DNA from: Cladopsammia gracilis
Taxonomy: Eukaryota > Cnidaria > Anthozoa > Scleractinia > Dendrophylliidae
Direction: 5' to 3'
NCBI GenBank assembly: GCA_022457155.1
Contig: JAJGOT010000056.1
Coordinates: forward strand, 1,444,501-1,508,500
DNA: 64,000 nucleotides
The notes beneath the pieces are model-generated. The model did not search any database, had not been told where the DNA came from, and saw only the letters and a list, made by a program, of their open reading frames with translations. Shown piece after piece: positions 23,901 to 36,197 of this stretch (positions are counted from its first letter, which is position 1; every line of letters starts with the position of its first letter). Made by a program: the position numbers and the translations under genes.

Positions 23901-26900
23901 TGTCTGTAATTATTGGGCACTCCCTCCCCAATATGCCTTAAATAAACAAGCCCTAGGGGTTTATGTTAAAAAATAATGTATTACTAATTACCAGTAATAG
24001 CCATTATAACCAATTTTCTGTGGCACCATACAATGTACATGTATAATTGATCAATCTTAGAATGACGATTGAATGATCAGTCAGTTGATTATTAATTTAA
24101 TTTACTCTCATTACTTGATTGCATTACAATGCATGCATATTATAAGGAGTGATTAAATACCGATCTTTTTTTGTAATCAAGAAATTGCAATGTTTTTTAC
24201 CTTGAAATCCACTTAAAGGGATGGTTTCATGGTTGGGTGCATGTGCACAGATTAAAATGCTTTATTCGCTTTCTTACCAATTTTATCGGTTTAAAAAACA
24301 CTTTCACTTACTTCAATAATCACATACTATAATTAGTCCAAACAAGGTGGAGAATGACCAAAATTCACTGAAAATTTCATTGGATTACAATGACAAAGTC
24401 AACATTGAATAAAACCTTCGACCCGAAGGATTTATTCTATGCTCTGGTGGCTTTCACGGTGCACATGGGTATGTATAATCATCCGTTCAATCAGCTGATT
24501 GACCGCGACATTTTCATTGTCTAAACAATGAAATTAAATGGGTAATGTCAAGCTTAGCTTGCACATGCACTGAACCATGAAGCTCTCCTTTAACCAGGAA
24601 TTATTTTCAACAGAATGAAATTGCTGATCTGATCACCGCAGATACTGGCAAAACAACTGCGGATGCTTTGGGCAGTGTACAAAGAGGACTGCGTAAGTCA
24701 TGCTTTTAGGGTGGTTACATTCAATATTGATAATAGCAAAAGTAATAGCAAAACCAAGGCAATCCTTTGGCCAACATGATCACAACAGATGCAGGCAATC
24801 CAATGAACCAATAGGAACTTGATGCAAATACACTGGTAACAAATTGTTATTGTTTTTAGACTTACTTCTGATTGGTTAAGAAAGTGGCTTCAGTTGTTTT
24901 ACTCTTGAAATGTCTGCTTAATACAGTTTTTTTTTGTAACAAAATGGCCTAATTTTGGTGTCAATGTCCACTTAATAGAGAGGTCTGCTGAATTCAGGTT
25001 TAATTGACCGTAAATATGGGAAGACAATTTCAGGTCCCAAGCTGGTGTCTGCTTAATATGGGGTCTCCGTTTAATACAGGGGTCAATTTAATAAAACTTT
25101 TACAAGTGTAGCTTGAAAACAACAGCTACTCTTGTAAATGTTTTATAAAATTGACCCCAGGTTTCACTGTATTTGGTTTTCAGAGGTTGTCGAGCACGCC
25201 TGTTCAATCACCTCGCTGCAAATGGGTGAAACAGTGTCGCAGATTACCAAGGACATGGATACCTACTCATACAGAACTCCCTTGGGAGTGTGCGCTGGAG
25301 TCACACCGTAAGAAGCATAATGATTCCATTTAGCACCCAGACACTTAATTACTTTTGGTTGCTCTACACGTAGGAAACATGCTTATCAGGGACATGTTAT
25401 GTAAAAGTAACAATGCACTTTTAGTTGATGAACAATAGCAGAAAATGTACAAATTAGAACAACAGTAACAATTAAGGATTGCATAGTCAGACAGCAGTAA
25501 CAAAGGTTTGCATAGTCAGACAACAGTAACAAAGAATTGCATATTCTGAACAGCAGTAACAAAGGTTTGCATAGTCAGACAACAGTGACAAAGAATTGCA
25601 TAGTCTGAACAGTAGTAACCAAGGTTTGCATAGTCAGACAACAGTAACATAGAATTGCATATTCCGAACAGCAGTAACAAAGGTTTGCATAGTCAGACAA
25701 CAGTAACAAAGAATTGCATATTCCGAACAGCAGTAACAAAGGTTTGCATATTCAGAATTATAATAAAAATTGATAAACTCATGGGAAAGAAAAGAAGAGA
25801 AAGGTAGTCCAATTAAGCTACATAATGATTTAGTTTTATTTTAACTTTGTACTTTGCATAATTTACATTTGCAGCTTTTCGAAATTCTGAAACATTAATA
25901 AGTGTCGCACATGGTGGGATCAAACCTCAACTTTTGGTGGCCCTGGTCAGTTTTAAGTCATTTTTGGCAATTGTGCGACCACCCAATTTTTAGCCCCGCA
26001 GACATTGTCTTCAAAATGTCTCTACTGCAGGCTTTAGGGGGTTACATTGTGCAATATTTAATTGTTTGTGTTTTCTTTTTTCCCAGATTCAATTTCCCAG
26101 CCATGGTTCCACTCTGGGTAAGTACAGTTTTTAAAACAGAAACTTATTCACATTTACTGCCGAATTACAACTTTTTTCTATCTGTTTAAATCAGGGAGTT
26201 GATGGTAACAAGTCCTTTTTTCCATTTCTTCACAGATGTTCCCTATGGCATTAGTGTGTGGCAATACTATGGTCTTGAAACCTTCTCCAAGGAACCCGTT
26301 AGCTGTTATGTTTATTATGAAGCTTGCACAAGAAGCAGGCATCCCTGATGGCTGTGTCAATGTTTTTCATGGCACTGTTGAACGTAATGTTTCCATTTAT
26401 CCATTTTAATAGACAATAAAATAATTATATGGTAGGCAGGTCCCTCTCCCACCCAGTTTGTGGGCCCTTTGCCCTCCAAGATGCAAGGTTCAGTGGTGTT
26501 GACCTAAAAGGTATAAACAACATAATGCAAGGCTCCTTGGAGAAATTAAATTTCTCTTGTCCTGTTCAACTTCAACACACAAAGAGAAATTTTCATACCT
26601 CCATGCACCTATGCTGCGGGCGGCACGTTGGTCTAGTGGTTAGCGCGTCGGACTTTCAACCTGAAGGTCGGTGGTTCAAGCCTGGTCTCTGCCGTTGTGT
26701 TGTTTCCTTAGACAAGAAACTTTACTCCACACTGTCTCTCTCCACCCAGGTGTATAAATGGGTACTGGCGACAAAATGCTGGGGGTAACCCTGTGATGGA
26801 CTAGCATCCCATCCAGGGGGGAGTAGCAATATTCCTAGTTGCTTCATGCTACGGAAACCGGGTTAAGCTCCGGCTGTGTGGGCCATCATGGCCCACCTGT

Positions 26901-29900
26901 TATTGTACATACATTACACATACTGTATTATTTTATTGTTTGTCATTTGCAAGTGCAACCCTTCTCAAGACACAAAATTCCATCCATTTTCTATAAGTTA
27001 CCGTAAACACCGGTGTATAAGCCACACTTTTTTGCCCAAAATGTTTGTTCAAAATTGAGGGTGCGGCTTATCTACAGGAACATCTGTAAAAGGTTATAGT
27101 ACTTTCCAGTGATATAACTTGACCAGACTTTTTGAGCCTCGAAATTAAGATTTTGTTTATTAGAGGTGTAACGTGGAACAAAAATTCTTTAACGTTAGAT
27201 GATATAGAAAAGTGACTCTTGTTTATCTAACAGTGCGGCCAGAGCACCTCCGAGACCAAAAATCAAATTGAACACGAACGTGAGTGTTGTGTTTGTTAAT
27301 AATTTGTAAAATTTAGCCTCAAATTTTCCAAAATACCTGTGTTAAAACAATGCTCACTATCATTGTCACAGACATTTCAAATCGTTTAGCAATGAAGGAA
27401 CACCAAAGACGAATGAAATCTGAAGCCAAAGAAAAGAGTCGGTAAGCAAGTGGCCATCTTTTGTAACTTTAGTAACCAGGCTAAATAAAAACATGTGCTC
27501 AAGGAATTTGCACGGTTACCAAGCTTGTTTTGGCCTGGCAACAGCGGGCAAACAAATGTAGCTGCGCTGGAAAATGCTGAAACTGTGTTTCTTTTTTCAA
27601 TACACAATGATTTGATAGAAGCAAAGTGTAGCTCATGTTTTGTGGAGCCAATTCTCTGACTTCAATTTTATTTTAAAAAACTTTTCTTTCTAAAATTTGA
27701 GCTTCAAAACTAGAGGTGCGGCTTATCTGCAAGTGCGGCTAATACACCAGTGTTTATGGTACCCTTTCTCCCCCTCTCTCCGCCTTTCCCCATCCCGCTT
27801 TCCCCCCACCTCTACCCGCCTCCACCCCTCCCCCCTCCCCCCTCCAGCCTCCTCTACCCCCCTCTACACCCCTCAACCCCCTTCCAACCCTCTCCACCCC
27901 CCCTCTACCTTGGACCAGTGCTGAATTGTGAACTTCTGGCTATAAAACTTGGGCAGGATTTGCAAGACTCCAAGATCCAAGTCTTCAAAAATAGTGGCTT
28001 CGAGAAGTCCCATTTTTTGTAAGCCTGAGATTCAAGACAGATTTGTCAATAAGATAGCTGAGATTTCTAGACTCGGCTAAAATTTTCAGAGACTCGCCAT
28101 TTTCAAAATGATCCCTAAGAGAAGCCAACAACGAATCCTTGTGAAGTCTTGTTTTTATTAATTTTGTAGCTGTCAGGTTCATCTGTGAGCATCCTGATAT
28201 CAAAGCAATTTCCTTTGTGGGCTCAGATCAAGCTGTAAGTGCAATGTTCCTTCTGTGGTGAGATTTTAATAATAAAAGGGATTCTTGTTTGAACCCGGAA
28301 GTGTCAGTAGTCTGTCCAGTGTGACCGTCCAAGTTAGTGTCAGTTCTGAAAAACAATTTACTGGCAGTGACTGTTGTTTCGACAAACAGTCTAAGATTCA
28401 TCTTCAGAATCATGTACACTATAAATTGTATACAACCCTCAATAAATTTTCTGGCAGCTGGCGATTTTGCTGCGTACAGGCTATTATTTGCTGCTTAGTT
28501 CACACTAATTTTCCCCAGAACCCCTACTTTCCACCTCCTTCTCCATTTTGTATTACCTTCTACTGTGAGATATTTTGAGAGGGCTGTGTATATCATCAGT
28601 TGATGGTTTTAAATGGTTAACTGACCAATGAAAACAACAACCAGAGACATTAACTCTCTCTTAAGAGTGCCATAACTCAAAATTCAAGAAAATCCCCAAA
28701 TTTCATTTTGTAAAATATCAAAAAACAAATGGTACCATGCAAAAGTACTGCCAAAGAGGTTTCATTTGAATGGTCACACCATAGGATTTCATCAATAGAC
28801 TCAAAAGTTAGAACAAATGGTACCATGCAAAAGTACTGCCAAAGAGGCTTCATTTGAATGGTCACACCATAGGATTTCATCAATAGACTCAAAAGTTAGA
28901 ACAAATGGTACCATGCAAAAGTACTGCCAAAGAGGTTTCATTTAAATGGTCACACCATAGGATTTCGTCAACTGACTCAAAAGTTACATCTACATTACGT
29001 GTCTCCATAATTGACTCTGGGAGTGAAAGGGTTAAGCCATGATGCTATTGGTTGCTGAAACTCAAGTCAGTGATTGGTCGGTTTGATCCTGAACAGCAGG
29101 TTTAATGAGTTTTCTCTTATTTCTTGCTAGGGAAAATTCATTTATGAAACTGGCTCAAAGAATGGAAAAAGAGTTCAATCAAACATGGTAAGTTACACAC
29201 TCTGCAGTAAGCTCTCAACCCAGTAAGTGAAAATGGTACCCTGCAACATATTTGCTTTTTTACTGTTTTGTGTTTTCTTCGAGCAGCTGTTTTCCAAAAT
29301 AAATGTCTTCAAATCATGGCCACCCAAGAAATTAAATGTACTTTAAGAAGTGACATCTCTGCCATCATAAGAGAAAGTCATAAAATTTGCTTTAAGATAT
29401 TGGTTGGTCATTATCTTTTTTTAACACCCCATGGCCCAAAAAAACTGTAGCCTCCTTAATAATGTATTAACATTGCCTGTATTTTTTTTCTTTTGCTTTA
29501 TTTTTTTAATTGATTTTTGTTATTGTTCTGCTAGGGAGCAAAGAACCATGGGGTCATCATGCCTGACGCTAACAAGGAAAACACAATTAACCAGGTTAAT
29601 TTAGTTGCACAACACTCCATGTTCACTTAATCACTGTACTGTAGAAGTGAAGTGGAACCTGTCCTCATACACACCTCTCTAATATGGACTCCTAGGATCT
29701 CTTTATTGTCCACATTAAAGTATGTACATTTAGGCCAACCCTGGTCATAGTCGACTTTGGGTGGTGTTTCACAGTGGCCAAATTCCTAAAAAGCGCATGA
29801 AAAATGAAGTAAAATAAAAATAAAAACATTGAGAAAAGTTAAAGCTTGTAAATGAAATTGATATGTGAAAGTGTTTGTACACTTTTTATCAACCCTAAAG

Positions 29901-32900
29901 AAGCCCCTGCCAAAATCTCTCTACACAAAAATAACCACTAGAAAATTTCTAACCCCCCCAACTCCCCCCCCCCCCCCCCCCCAAAAAAAAAAAAAAAAAA
30001 AGTCAGAGATTGCAAATATTATTGCAAACCTCAAAATGGCCTTCGTACCTCCCTGGCGCTAATATACCTGGGCACCCTGCTGGGGTTTGAACCCTGGGGT
30101 TTGAGGATTGATTGATTATTGATTGAGCCCTGGGGTTTGATCCCTGGGGTTTGGACCCTAGGTCTTGCCACCTGGCTAACTGTTGGGGGTCTTAATGACA
30201 ATTTTAAACCTAATCCACTGTGTTCTTATATGTTTACTGTATTTCAGCTTGTTGGAGCCGCCTTTGGGGCAGCTGGTCAGAGGTGCATGGCTCTCACAAC
30301 TGCCATTTTTGTTGGCGACAGTAAGGAATGGATTCCAGACCTTGTAGCCAAGGCAAAACAACTCCAAGTTAATGAGGGTAATGTTTCAATGTTTCACATG
30401 AAACTATTACTTCTGATAGTTAACCCTGTAATTCCCAAGAGTTCCAGATTAAAAATCCAAAACAATTTCAAATTTCACTTTGTAAAATATTGAAAAACAA
30501 CTGATACCATGTAAAAGTATTGCTGAAGAGGTTTCATTTGAATGGTCACACCATAGGATTTCATCCACAGACTCAAAAGTTAGAACAAAATGGTACCATG
30601 CAAAAGTACTGCTGAAGAGGTTCATTTGAATGGTCACACCATGGGATTTCATCCACAGACTCAAAAGTTAGAACAAAATGGTACCATGCAAAAGTCCTGC
30701 TGAAGAGGTTTCATTTGAATGGTCACACCATAGGATTTAGTCAACAGACTCAAAAGTTAGAACTGCACTACATGTCTTTGTATTAATGACTTCTGAAATG
30801 AAAGGGTTAAAAAGTTGAGTGTTTTATTTACTTTAGTTTATTTTTATTTATTCTAAAATATTCTCATGGCCTTCATTGGTTTGGTTTCTTTTGAACAGTT
30901 TCGTCTTTTCCACTCATAGCCAGATTCAAAGACAGAAGTCCAATTGGACCCCCAAAAAAGCATCTGATAAAAATGTCTGTTACTGGGGCTGGCTGCTAAC
31001 TGGAATGTTCTTCTCTTGTAAGAGGACAGTTAAACAGGGTTTTGTCAAGGCAGCAATAAGTAGAGTGTCCATTTACAAGAGTGTCTGTACAGAGAACTTC
31101 CACTGTATGAAATAATTTGACAGTTTTGTTTCTAACCTCTGGTTTTCTGCAGGTCATCAACCAGGAGCAGATCTCGGACCAGTTATTTCTCCTCAAGCTA
31201 AAGAGCGCATCTGTAATCTGGTGCAGAGTGGTGTAGATCAGGGAGCCACGGTAGGGAAGGCTTGGATTTCATTTTGCAAAATATAGCAAAGGAAATGTGA
31301 CTACAGTGAAAGCTTTCATTTCAGTGGTCACACACTCAACCACACACTCAAAAGTTAGAACCACCTTGGACAACATACATGTAATAAACAGCAACACTGG
31401 AAAGTACTGTTCAGTAGCTTTCATTTGAATAGTCACACTAGCAGATTTCAACCACAGACTCAAAAGTTAGAACAATCTTAAACAGCAGTAAACAACACAA
31501 CAGGAAAGCACTGCTCAATGGCTTTCATTTGAAATCGGTCACACTTTAGGATTTTATCCACAAACTCAAAAGTTAGAAGCATCTTGTACAGCATAATAAA
31601 CAGTACCACAGAAAAGTACTGCTCAGTAGCTTTCATTTGAATGGTCACACTTTAGAACCACCTTGTACAGCGTAATAAACAGTACCACAGAAAAGTACTG
31701 CTCAATAGATTTCATTTGAATGGTCACACTTGCAGATTTTAACCACAGACTCAAAAGTTAGAACTGCCAATTCATCAGACCGTATGATGTGTTCATTGAT
31801 CTCTTTTAGTTTCCCATATAATTCAAAGATAGCAGCTGCTAATAGTTAATGTTTGTTTTTCTTCTAGCTGGAATTAGATGGTAGAGATATCAAAGTAAAG
31901 GGTTATGAGAAAGGAAACTTTGTTGGGCCAACTGTTGTGTCCAATGTTACAGTAAGTAAAACTATGTTATGCGTATTAATGCTGTATATTTCTATCGGTA
32001 ATCATCTTATTTCTTCATTGTTTATTTATTATTGTTATTATTATTTTATTTATTTATTTTTATTTTATTTTATTATTATTATTATTATTTTTTTTTTTTT
32101 TTGGGGGGGGGGGGGCGAATTTAGAGGGTGGCGATAGCTTTCTTTAATTTGTATGGTCACACTTCAGGATTTCATTCACAGACTCGAAAGTTAGAACCGC
32201 CTTGTACAGCGTAATGAACACTACTACAGGAAAGTACTGCTCAGTAGCTTTCATTCGAATGGTCAAGGTTACTACATATTGACGTCATTTGTTTCTTTAT
32301 TGCTTTTCAGCCTGAAATGACATGTTACAAGGAGGAGATTTTCGGACCTGTTCTGATCACAATGAATGTGGACACACTTGACGAGGTAGTAATCATCACA
32401 TTGTCCTGATATGTTACCTTCTTCTCATAACAAATATATTATGAATATGTAACAGTCAGTAAGGAGAATTGATATTTTTTCTGTAGGCTTCTCTTCGCAT
32501 TTTCCCAGCCAAGCTTGTGCTGTGAGGGCCTTCATTCCTTTCAAATCGTTCAAAACACCTCCAAAATATGTTTACCTCCTCTTTACCAACAGTTTATTTG
32601 TTCTTTGAAAAGACCAAAATTAATATAATCTTTACATCTGCAATAGGACGTTTTCACCAGACGTCACGCTGGTGTACGAAACGAAAGATTTCTCATCAGC
32701 TTCCGCTACTTTCTTCTGTTCCGTCCACCTGCATGGCCGCTGCACTCTTGTCTTTTAATCCTCGGGGAATGTTTGCAAACCACCTATACGGACACCTCCA
32801 TATTAATTTAGACAGTTTATAGGTCTATCCTTATGTTTTTCATACAGAGTAAAGTGGTTCAAACAAATCCTCACAGGGGGTCGTATTAAGCGTAATGTAA

Positions 32901-35424
32901 TACATTTTTGCATTTAATTCAAGGCGATTGATGTTGTAAACAAGAACCCCTATGGAAATGGCACCGCCATCTTTACAAACTCGGGATCAACAGCTCGCAA
33001 GTATCAACACAAAGTGGATGTAGGCCAGGTCTGATTCTTACTATTTCTATTGTTTATTTATTTATTTTTTTGCCATTTCTTTGATTCTTTGATTAATAAA
33101 CACAATTTTCGGCGGGAAATACCCTCTTTGATGATTGACACATCCTTCAATTTCAGCCTTATGGACATCTATTATGGGCAGTTATCTTGGTCCTGAATAT
33201 ACCAAACTTCATACAATACCTACGTCTATAATACAGAAACCTCTAATCTATAATGCGGAAACTAAAGACTTTCCCTTGGTGTCTTTATCAAGATGTTCGA
33301 CTGCAACTGTGGAACATCGCGATTTTTTGTATGAAAAACGTTTCATGTTTTCATCGTCAAGGACGATATCTTTCTCAAACAAAACAGTTATGAAAGGCCA
33401 CTACTACATTAACTAATAAACTATTGTATTGTATTGCATTGCATTGCATTGTTCTGCATTGTATTGTATTGCATTGTATTGCACTGCATTGTATTGCACT
33501 GCATTGTATTGTACTGCATTGTATTGTATTGCATGGTATTGTACTGCATTGAATTGTATTGCATTGCGTTGTATTGATTGCATTGTATTGTATTGTACTG
33601 TATTTTGTTGCATTGCATTGTACTGTACTGTATTTCATTGTATTGCATTGCATTGCATTGCATCTGGTGACAGGTATCCTGTGCGCAGACGTCTTTTATT
33701 TCACATAGATAAGCAAAGAGGTAGACGTCTGCACACAGGCTAGTGACAGGTTGCCATAGTGACAAGTGTTGTTTTCTCCACAGATCGGTGTGAATGTTCC
33801 TATCCCTGTGCCTCTTCCAATGTTTTCTTTCACTGGATCACGTGGATCTTTCTTGGGAGACTCGCACTTTTATGGAAAACAGGTAACGTCCTTATTTATG
33901 GTTTAACATTAACATTGACGGTACTCCCCAATATACAATAGCACAAAAAATGTTTTTGATGCGTAGCACTCACGTTGAATGATAATATTGAAATTTAGTT
34001 AAGATTAAGTGCTGAAAAAAAGACAGTCAGACGTTTCGGGGATTAACCCCTTCATCGGTGTTTGTGTTCTAACGAAACAAACGCTCGTGCTCACGTAAAA
34101 CGAAAAATATACTGTCGAACTTCCATGTGCGACCACCTCTCGTAAAGCGACCATTTTTTTTTTCAAAATACCAAATTTCTTCCAGTAAAACTACGATAGT
34201 CGAATCCTTTCATAAGCGACCACCTCCCGTACCCGACCGCGACTATTTTCAACGCTGGTGATTTGAATATTTCTATTGTTTTAACCCTCAATAAGCACCA
34301 ATTCCCCCACATTTCGATGCCACTGCAGACGCAAATTGAATGATACGTTTCATTACAAGCCCAAGTACAGGTTCAATATTTTGTGTTGATACATTGAAAT
34401 TGCTACAGGTTCACACGATTCAGAGACGGTTTAAATGATTCAAAGTTAACACCCCCTATGGTGTGACCTAGCAGGGGCATCCAACGAACAATCTTTGGTA
34501 AAATTTATCATTTTACTCAAATAAATTAAAATAAATGATATAAAAGCATTTCCAGGTGTTCTTCTCCGTTAAGTAGCTTAATCAAAGTGTATTTGGAAAT
34601 ACAGATGGTTAAAAATATTATAAGCGCGACGTTTCGGTGTCGTACTGACACCATTATCAAGCGAAAGCGAAAGATAGAAAAAGGACGCGTTTACAAGCGA
34701 AAGGAAATCTGCATACTCTATACAAAAAGCTTAGCCCTACGGGAATCTGACTTCTCCGTTGCTGGGAAAATTATATCTGTTCCTTTTTCCCAGCATAACA
34801 CAGGGAAATTCCCAGCCAGGTGGATAAAAAATGTCTGTTTCCCAGCCAGCAATTAAACAAAAATGAAAAAATGAAAGAAAAAAAAAAAACAATAATAATA
34901 AGTTACCGAAAGAGGAAAAGATTCGTTGGGCACTTGTGTACCCCTGACCAAGCGCTCATCAGCGACCACCTTTGCTTCGCATTTTGGGTAGTCGCTTACG
35001 GAAGGTTTGACTGCATATTAGTTATATAGGTATGTGCGGCCCAAATAGATGAGATTTCGAGTCGTTCGGGTCTAAAAATGGGTATAGCTTTTGTTAGATT
35101 TATCTGATAATTATGGAGCATATAACCTGATTGTAAGTATTGTTAACATCCTTTTTGGCTTGAAAATATGGGGAAGTTTTTATGGTTAGGTCTGAAATTG
35201 GGAAGGGAAAATCGCTAAAATTAAGTCCAGTCAAAATTAGCACCAACAAGGGACATGAGCAAAGGTTTGATTGTGGAAGTGAATTATTTTAGTAACGAGT
35301 TTTTTCTGTGTTTTCATTCCAGGGAATCAACTTCTACTTGGACGTGAAAACCATCACCAGCCTTTGGAGAGACGAAGATGCTGGAGTTATCAAAGCCTCA
35401 ACTGCCTTCCCCACCTTGAAGTAA
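20915..35424 (+). CDS. ALDH6A1: Methylmalonate-semialdehyde dehydrogenase (acylating), mitochondrial, complete, 18 coding exons
   Basis: Coding exons: 20915-20965, 21778-21828, 22544-22618, 23132-23293, 24614-24692, 25184-25307, 26087-26117, 26236-26383, 28170-28234, 29131-29187, 29535-29594, 30248-30377, 31153-31250, 31868-31951, 32311-32385, 32924-33028, 33784-33882 and 35323-35424. All borders are GT-AG, all phases agree, total 531 aa (human 535). The enzyme converts methylmalonate and malonate semialdehydes to propionyl- and acetyl-CoA using NAD and CoA, in valine and thymine breakdown in the matrix. The start [17 protein letters not shown] is a typical arginine/serine-rich mitochondrial presequence. 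Mature blocks include [34 protein letters not shown], the catalytic-cysteine block [13 protein letters not shown] (C about 314), KEEIFGPV and [19 protein letters not shown] has Asn where ordinary ALDHs carry the general-base Glu, as expected for this CoA-dependent family. A polyadenylation signal AATAAA lies at 35659. Confidence 0.98.
23359..23567. mobile_element. MITE in ALDH6A1 intron 4
   Basis: The left arm GAGTCTGACCCACCCAGTTT and right arm AACTGGGTGGGCCAGATTC are near-perfect inverted repeats of about 36 bp. The interior of roughly 130 bp is non-coding. Confidence 0.85.
24217..24589. mobile_element. TTAA-flanked MITE in ALDH6A1 intron 4
   Basis: The ends AGGGATGGTTTCATGGTT and AACCATGAAGCTCTCCT are inverted, continue into tgCATGTGCA/TGCACATGca, and are flanked by TTAA at 24213-24216 and 24590-24593. 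A TTAA duplication again points to the piggyBac/Kolobok type. Confidence 0.85.
24735..24905. repeat. Dispersed CCAAT/ATTGG-rich repeat, fragment
   Basis: Matches the fuller copy at 36198-36440 through the words caatccaatgaaccaat, acttctgattggttaagaaagtgg and accaaggcaat. It also matches the split copy at 46500-46960. Confidence 0.75.
25460..25760. repeat. 59-bp tandem repeat (dimer of 29/30-bp units)
   Basis: GCATAGTCAGACAACAGTAA and GCATATTCTGAACAGCAGTA half-units alternate. The larger period is 59 bp (gcat at 25510, 25569, 25628, 25687 and 25746). It lies in the intron after ALDH6A1 exon 6. Confidence 0.95.
26614..26895 (+). mobile_element. tRNA-derived SINE
   Basis: The head at 26628-26690 has a good RNA polymerase III A box (TGGTCTAGTGG) and B box (GGTTCAAGCCT) with tRNA-like spacing, but not a clean cloverleaf. 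The body continues through gatggactagcatcccatcc and gctacggaaaccgggttaag, wording shared by many invertebrate SINEs. It lies in ALDH6A1 intron 8, in the sense direction. Confidence 0.85.
27000..27763. mobile_element. TIR element with GCGGCTTAT ends
   Basis: The left end TACCGTAAACACCGGTGTAT and the inverse of the right end (TACCATAAACACTGGTGTAT) agree over about 28 bp. Just inside each end is a GTGCGGCTTATCT motif. About 764 bp long with no transposase frame. The repeated TA at the outer edges would suit a Tc1/mariner or pogo-type insertion, but this is inference. Confidence 0.8.
27763..27912. repeat. Long C-rich pyrimidine tract
   Basis: About 150 bp almost wholly C and T on the plus strand (ctccaccc, cctctacccc words), directly abutting the TIR element. 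The proline-rich frames it creates are not genes. Confidence 0.95.
28715..28990. repeat. 88-bp tandem repeat, 3 units, in ALDH6A1 intron
   Basis: ACAAATGGTACCATGCAAAA recurs at 28725, 28813 and 28901, each with tttcatttgaatggtcacac. The array ends in ttgactctgggagtgaaagggtta. Related arrays occur at 30480-30770, 31290-31770, 32140-32270 and 44465-44590. Confidence 0.95.
30480..30770. repeat. 88-bp family repeat, second intronic array
   Basis: Three units with ATGGTACCATGCAAAAGTAC, TTCATTTGAATGGTCACACC and GACTCAAAAGTTAGAAC, spaced about 88-90 bp, in the intron after the catalytic-cysteine exon of ALDH6A1. Confidence 0.93.
31262..31772. repeat. 88-bp family repeat, third array (diverged)
   Basis: Five or six diverged units with agctTTCATTTGAATGGTCACAC and AAGTACTGCTCAGTAGC, in the intron after ALDH6A1 exon 13. 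A single diverged unit follows at 32140-32270 in the next intron. Confidence 0.9.
33421..33664. repeat. Pentanucleotide ATTGT/ATTGC array
   Basis: About 48 units of ATTGY with occasional ACTGC or ATTTC variants, in ALDH6A1 intron 16. The array is open in several frames on both strands, which explains the apparent proteins there. Confidence 0.97.
34022..34060 (-). ncRNA. Hammerhead-like stem-loop (solo element end)
   Basis: Minus strand: CCGATGA, then the hairpin AGGGGTTAATCCCC, then GAAAC and GTC. This is one base from the CUGANGA - helix II - GAAA order of the hammerhead core, with a very short third stem. It lies in ALDH6A1 intron 17 without adjacent coding remains. Activity is unproven, and the changed core base may abolish it. 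Confidence 0.35.
34110..35030. mobile_element. Degenerate TIR element of the GTCAAACCT family
   Basis: The left end ACTGTCGAACTTCCATGTGC and right end ACGGAAGGTTTGACTGCAT are imperfect inverted repeats, each followed inward by words of the gcgaccacct type. About 920 bp. It encloses the second hammerhead-like stem-loop at 34621-34660 and has no coding frame. Borders are approximate. Confidence 0.5.
34621..34660 (-). ncRNA. Hammerhead-like stem-loop
   Basis: Minus strand: TGATAAT, hairpin GGTGTCAGTACGACACC, then GAAACGTCGC. The helix II / GAAAC / GTC order matches the fold at 34022-34060; the first core strand is degraded. Confidence 0.3.
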
Positions 35425-36197
35425 ACCAAACAAGCATTGTATATGGACCCTGAGATCTAGCTTATTCGAACAAGTCGTTATTTTTGGACGAGAGGAGAAT
35501 GGATGTGAAAATTGAAAACGAGGCGTGGAGGGTGTTATGGGAAGAGAGGCGGGGTGCGCATGGTGTTATGGGAAGATAAGACAAGACTCTTGTTAACTCT
35601 TCTCGCCTCAAAATAAGGTGGTGTGATACTGACTGTACTAAGGGGATCTAATGTGAATAATAAAGCAGGGAATAATTAGAAAAAAGCAATTGATGCCAAG
35701 CTGGTTGTAAACCGAATTCGTGTATTTATTGCCATTCTACACACTGTAAGAACTGAATTAGACGAAAATCAATCTAAATCAAACTACCAGTAATTGTCGA
35801 ATGATATCAGTAATAAAGAAATTTTCCTACAAATGTTGATATTGTGATGTTAATCTTACAGAGTTCTATCAGCGAAGTGTTTTCGAAGTGTTTAAAATTA
35901 CTTGGCACTATTCACGAAAAGTCCAGATTTGTCAGTTCAAAAATGTAGTGCACATGCGGGCCCTCTCCTGTCCCTCCTCTCTTCGCAATGTTGCGTCCGC
36001 ATAAATTTTATTTGACTCTAGCATCTTGGACATCAACATTAAAGGGGAAAGAAGGGAAGAAAGCGGACACCGTTCCAACAAATGTGACCGACATTCAGGA
36101 TTTTGTTGTGTTTTCATCAAAACTACATTTCCCTTTGCTTATACATAAAATTGATCTTAGAACATAGAGACGAAAAGATCGAGTGATGACTCCAAGG

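Noticed and set aside
26628..26700. Functional tRNA gene
   Set aside because: A and B boxes are present but stems do not close; it is the head of a SINE.
27697..28022. Proline-rich frames
   Set aside because: Produced by a pyrimidine tract; no splice context or similarity.
33413..33765. Several overlapping frames over the ATTGY array, both strands
   Set aside because: Low-complexity translation of a pentanucleotide repeat (five codons cycling); not genes.
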